Part shown: piece by piece, positions 5,608-7,848 of the stretch
Layout: every line of letters starts with the position of its first letter
Position numbering within the stretch: position 1 is the stretch's first letter
Assembly (NCBI RefSeq): GCF_900769625.1
Contig: NZ_CAAGHK010000086.1
Location: 1-7,848, forward strand
Direction: 5' to 3'
Length of the DNA stretch: 7,848 nt
DNA from: an uncultured Clostridium sp.
Lineage (GTDB): Bacteria; Bacillota; Clostridia; Clostridiales; Clostridiaceae
The notes under the pieces: generated by a model
What the model was told of the DNA's origin: nothing
What the model saw: the letters and a program-made list of their open reading frames with translations, nothing else
The model's database searches: none
Translations under genes and position numbers: made by a program

Positions 5608-6869
5608 TACTCATCTATCCTATATATATCTGCACCTATATTTCTAAATTTCTTTTCTATATCAACGTATCCTCTATCGATATGATATATATCGCTTATT
5701 TTTGTTTCTCCTTCTGCTATCAGACCACTAAGAATCATAGCTGCACCTGCTCTTAGATCGGTAGCTTTCACCTGACATCCTGTAAGCTTTGGTACTCCTT
5801 CTACTATAGCAGTTCTTCCATCTATTTTTATATTAGCTCCCATCCTCTGCAATTCAGCAACATGCATAAATCTATTTTCAAAAACTGTTTCAGTGATTAT
5901 ACTTACACCATCAACTATTGAAAGCATACTCATTATCTGAGCCTGCATATCTGTAGGAAATCCTGGGTATGGTAACGTTTTAATATCCAGTGGACTTTTT
6001 TCACCTCTACCGTCAACTATTATAGAGTTATTTTTATATTCACTAAAAACAACTCCTCCCTCTTTAAGTTTTTCAATTACCGGTCTCAAATGTTCCTCAT
6101 TTACGCCATTAACTTTAATCTTACTATTTGTGATAGCTGCTGCTATCATAAAAGTACCTGCTTCAATCCTGTCATAGATAGGTGTATAATCTACGCCCTT
6201 TAAAGAATCAACACCTGTAATTGTTATCTTGCCTAAACCTGCACCCTCAATTTTAGCTCCCATTTTATTTAAAAAATTTGCCAAATCCCATATTTCAGGC
6301 TCTTCTGCTGCATTTTCAATTATTGTAACGCCTTTTGCTAGAACTGATGCCATAATTATATTTTCTGTTGCACCAACTGAAGGGAAATCTAAGTATATTC
6401 TGTTTCCAATTAATTTCTTTGCTTTAACTTCAACAAATCCATGACCCATATTAATATCTGCTCCAAGGAGTTTAAACCCCTTAAGATGTAGGTCGATAGG
6501 TCTGCTTCCTATGTTGCATCCGCCTGGCAGAGATAGCTTACAATAACCAAACCTTGAAAGCATAGGACCCATAATAAGAAATGATGCCCTCATTTTTCTG
6601 ATAAGCTCAGCATTAGCATCTATAGCCACTATATTTTTAGTATTTATTTTTAATTTGCCTGTTATATTCGAAATATTTATATCACAATTAAGTTCATTTA
6701 GTAGTTTACAAATTACTTCAACATCTTCTAACATGGGTGTATTGTTTATTACTATAGGTTCTGGACACAATATAGTTGCTGCAATTATAGGTAAAATTGA
6801 ATTTTTAGCACTGCTTATATTAACTTCGCCTTTTAGTTCCTTTACACCCTTTACTACTATTTTCTCCAT
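5607..6869 (-). CDS. murA: MurA, UDP-GlcNAc 1-carboxyvinyltransferase
   Basis: A 420-residue cytoplasmic enzyme for the first committed step of peptidoglycan synthesis: transfer of enolpyruvyl from phosphoenolpyruvate to UDP-N-acetylglucosamine. Visible landmarks are Lys22-Asn23 in SSAKNSILPIIAA (19-31), MRASFLIMGPMLSRFG (93-108), the active-site loop GGCNIGSRPIDLHLKG (116-131) with Cys118, FPTDMQAQ (304-311) with Asp307, and HIDRGY (396-401) with Arg399. All key residues are present and length is typical, so it should be active. Cys118 is the residue attacked by fosfomycin in the family. ATG at 6869 is chosen because GGAGG lies 5 nt upstream; GTG at 6881 overlaps the ribosome binding site. 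It is 21 bp downstream of ywmB. Clostridia often carry two murA genes; this looks like the ywmB-spoIID-linked copy. Confidence 0.97.
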   Translation of the reverse strand: MEKIVVKGVKELKGEVNISSAKNSILPIIAATILCPEPIVINNTPMLEDVEVICKLLNELNCDINISNITGKLKINTKNIVAIDANAELIRKMRASFLIMGPMLSRFGYCKLSLPGGCNIGSRPIDLHLKGFKLLGADINMGHGFVEVKAKKLIGNRIYLDFPSVGATENIIMASVLAKGVTIIENAAEEPEIWDLANFLNKMGAKIEGAGLGKITITGVDSLKGVDYTPIYDRIEAGTFMIAAAITNSKIKVNGVNEEHLRPVIEKLKEGGVVFSEYKNNSIIVDGRGEKSPLDIKTLPYPGFPTDMQAQIMSMLSIVDGVSIITETVFENRFMHVAELQRMGANIKIDGRTAIVEGVPKLTGCQVKATDLRAGAAMILSGLIAEGETKISDIYHIDRGYVDIEKKFRNIGADIYRIDE

Positions 6870-6890
6870 ATTATCCTCCACATTAAATTG

Positions 6891-7529
6891 TTAGTATGTT
6901 GCAAATATTATTGGCGTACCAATAATTATATAAGCACCTGTATCATAATTGCTTATTGCAAAATTTATTTTTTCACCATCAGTACAATATCCACTGCCTG
7001 TATATCCATTATTCAAATTAATCATGTCAGCATTATGAATACTATTACATATATCTATAATATATTCATCTTCCTTGTCAAATGATATTCTTCCCTTATA
7101 ATATTGATAATACTGCACGTCATTAAGATCTTTATTTTCTAATCCTTTAAGTACACCTATTAAGTCTTCAGTTTTATAATTTGGACTACTATTGACTATC
7201 GTTATTTCTGCATAAGTATATATATCATCATTCCATAAGTAAGTTTCTGCATGCATATCATAATTATCAAAACTAATCTTATTATTTACCTCTTTATAAT
7301 CTGATACACAATTATTATTAATATATTTTTCAATTCTGTTTTTCTCATTTTCTATTGAATTCTTAGTTTTATATTGAATTTTAGAACCATTTTCAACAAA
7401 TTCACTTTTGTTTAAATATATGGATTCCAAACTACTGAATGAATCATCCTTTAAATGAATATTTGAAAAAGCTCCTATATTAAAAAAAGATAATAAAATA
7501 AGAATTACAAGACTTATTTTAACTCTCAT
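6891..7529 (-). CDS. ywmB: YwmB family protein with signal peptide
   Basis: A 212-residue protein of the YwmB family (DUF1779), whose solved fold is TATA-box-binding-protein-like and whose role is not established. Residues 1-22 are a signal peptide or anchor (MRVKISLVILILLSFFNIGA then FS), so it is probably secreted or surface-held. The most family-like part is the C-terminus: GYTGSGYCTDGEKINFAISN (about 174-193), then YDTGAYIIIGTPIIFATY (195-212). The N-terminal two thirds are poorly conserved, as is usual in this family. ATG at 7529 is chosen because GGGAG (7538-7542) is 8 nt upstream; the in-frame GTG codons at 7544 and 7538 overlap that site. It lies directly upstream of murA, the same arrangement as in Bacillus, which supports the call and hints at an envelope role. 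Confidence 0.85.
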   Translation of the reverse strand: MRVKISLVILILLSFFNIGAFSNIHLKDDSFSSLESIYLNKSEFVENGSKIQYKTKNSIENEKNRIEKYINNNCVSDYKEVNNKISFDNYDMHAETYLWNDDIYTYAEITIVNSSPNYKTEDLIGVLKGLENKDLNDVQYYQYYKGRISFDKEDEYIIDICNSIHNADMINLNNGYTGSGYCTDGEKINFAISNYDTGAYIIIGTPIIFATY

Positions 7530-7600
7530 CACAACCACTCCCACTCTTATCTTTTTTAATTATTGTCACTATTCCAAAATTTATTCCGTATATCAATAAC

Positions 7601-7629
7601 TTTATAATATTATTATATAAATTAGTCTA
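7601..7629 (-). promoter_or_regulatory. Candidate SigA promoter for ywmB-murA
   Basis: On the minus strand TAGACT (7624-7629), 17 bp, then TATAAA (7601-7606). A second weaker pair, TTGATA (7591-7596) and AATAGT (7568-7573), also has a 17-bp spacer. The whole 7545-7735 gap is AT-rich and holds no gene, so either match may be chance. Confidence 0.35.
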
Positions 7630-7735
7630 TATTTTGTGATAAATTCTACCATTTCATCTTTATATTCAACTATTTACTCACTTTGTATAATATAATCATT
7701 TAAAAAATCCATATTATAATAAATTTTTTTCAAAA

Positions 7736-7848
7736 ATCAGAACCACCCGTAAAACGGGTGGTTTGCTCTGCGCCTGAAAGGCTTTGTTACTGGCTGTGCT
7801 ACTCGCACACTGAAAAGTTTGCCAACTGCATTATTGCCACTAACGTAC
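7736..7848 (-). mobile_element. Probable end of a mobile element, IS200/IS605 (TnpB)-like, running off the right edge
   Basis: Composition jumps to about 49% G+C (53 of 108 bases, 7741-7848) in otherwise very AT-rich DNA. The segment is packed with inverted repeats: AACCACCCGT/ACGGGTGGTT (7741-7763), GCC/GGC (7772-7782), TGTGC/GCACA (7795-7809), and TGGC/GCCA (7791-7794 with 7821-7824) enclosing the last. A terminal hairpin followed by a boundary is the layout of an IS200/IS605 right end, where the guide RNA of TnpB is also encoded. If so, tnpB would lie to the right on the minus strand; one frame stops at TAG 7840-7842. Another frame is open for 36 codons to TGA at 7737-7739, but it crosses every hairpin and is probably not coding. 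The family call is inference; no transposase is visible. Confidence 0.5.
7741..7763. repeat. Perfect 10-bp hairpin at the element boundary
   Basis: AACCACCCGT (7741-7750) and ACGGGTGGTT (7754-7763) are exact complements around a 3-nt AAA loop (UUU on the minus strand). It marks the step from AT-rich host sequence to the GC-richer segment. It could be a transposase-recognised subterminal hairpin or the last stem of a structured RNA. It could also terminate transcription, but no clean T run follows on either strand. Confidence 0.85.

Noticed and set aside
6229..6444. Plus-strand open frame inside murA
   Set aside because: It is antisense to a conserved enzyme gene and has no independent evidence.
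6655..7085. Two plus-strand open frames across murA and ywmB (6655-6894 and 6888-7085)
   Set aside because: Both are antisense to supported genes, with no binding site or domain.
7737..7847. Minus-strand frame open for 36 codons from the right edge
   Set aside because: It passes through every hairpin of the putative element end; the codons look like structured RNA and not protein, and no start is visible.
7741..7848. Group II intron end
   Set aside because: A GUGYG-like string occurs on the minus strand, but the expected downstream 5'-end sequence and domain V are absent.

Overview
The window looks like chromosomal DNA from an endospore-forming Clostridium (sensu stricto). It is very AT-rich and has strong AGGAGG-type ribosome binding sites. 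It carries a recognisable set of sporulation and cell-envelope genes: YyaC, Mbl/MreB, SpoIIID, SpoIIQ, SpoIID, MurA and YwmB. I cannot name the species from sequence alone.

Layout, left to right. Positions 39-413 hold four tRNA genes on the minus strand, transcribed in the order Tyr(GTA), Val(TAC), Thr(TGT), Glu(TTC), with a good SigA-type promoter at 474-502. A small membrane-anchored protein of unknown function follows on the minus strand (578-1045). It is divergent from yyaC (1180-1704, plus strand, TTG start). A bidirectional terminator (1763-1805) separates yyaC from the convergent mbl gene. From 1807 to 7529 every gene is on the minus strand. Read in transcription order (right to left) they are ywmB, murA, spoIID, spoIIQ, spoIIID, mbl.

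How the genes work together. ywmB and murA are 21 bp apart and probably one unit, closed by a long hairpin that touches the murA stop codon. spoIID (a peptidoglycan lytic transglycosylase) and spoIIQ (forespore half of the SpoIIQ-SpoIIIAH channel) both act at engulfment. Each seems to have its own transcription signals: a SigE-like site before spoIID, a terminator after it, and a SigF-like site before spoIIQ. spoIIID (mother-cell DNA-binding regulator) and mbl (actin-like cell-shape protein) lie 79 bp apart with no terminator between them. The ywmB-murA-spoIID and spoIIID-mbl neighbourhoods match, from memory, those known in Bacillus.

The right edge (about 7736-7848) differs sharply in composition: 53 of 108 bases are G or C by my count. 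It is full of hairpins and is best read as the end of a mobile element, possibly of the IS200/IS605 (TnpB) type, lying off the window. The clearest oddity inside a gene is SpoIIQ, whose LytM/M23 domain has lost every expected zinc ligand. I found no CRISPR array, riboswitch, prophage or clearly undescribed system. Most of the window is ordinary, conserved core sequence.
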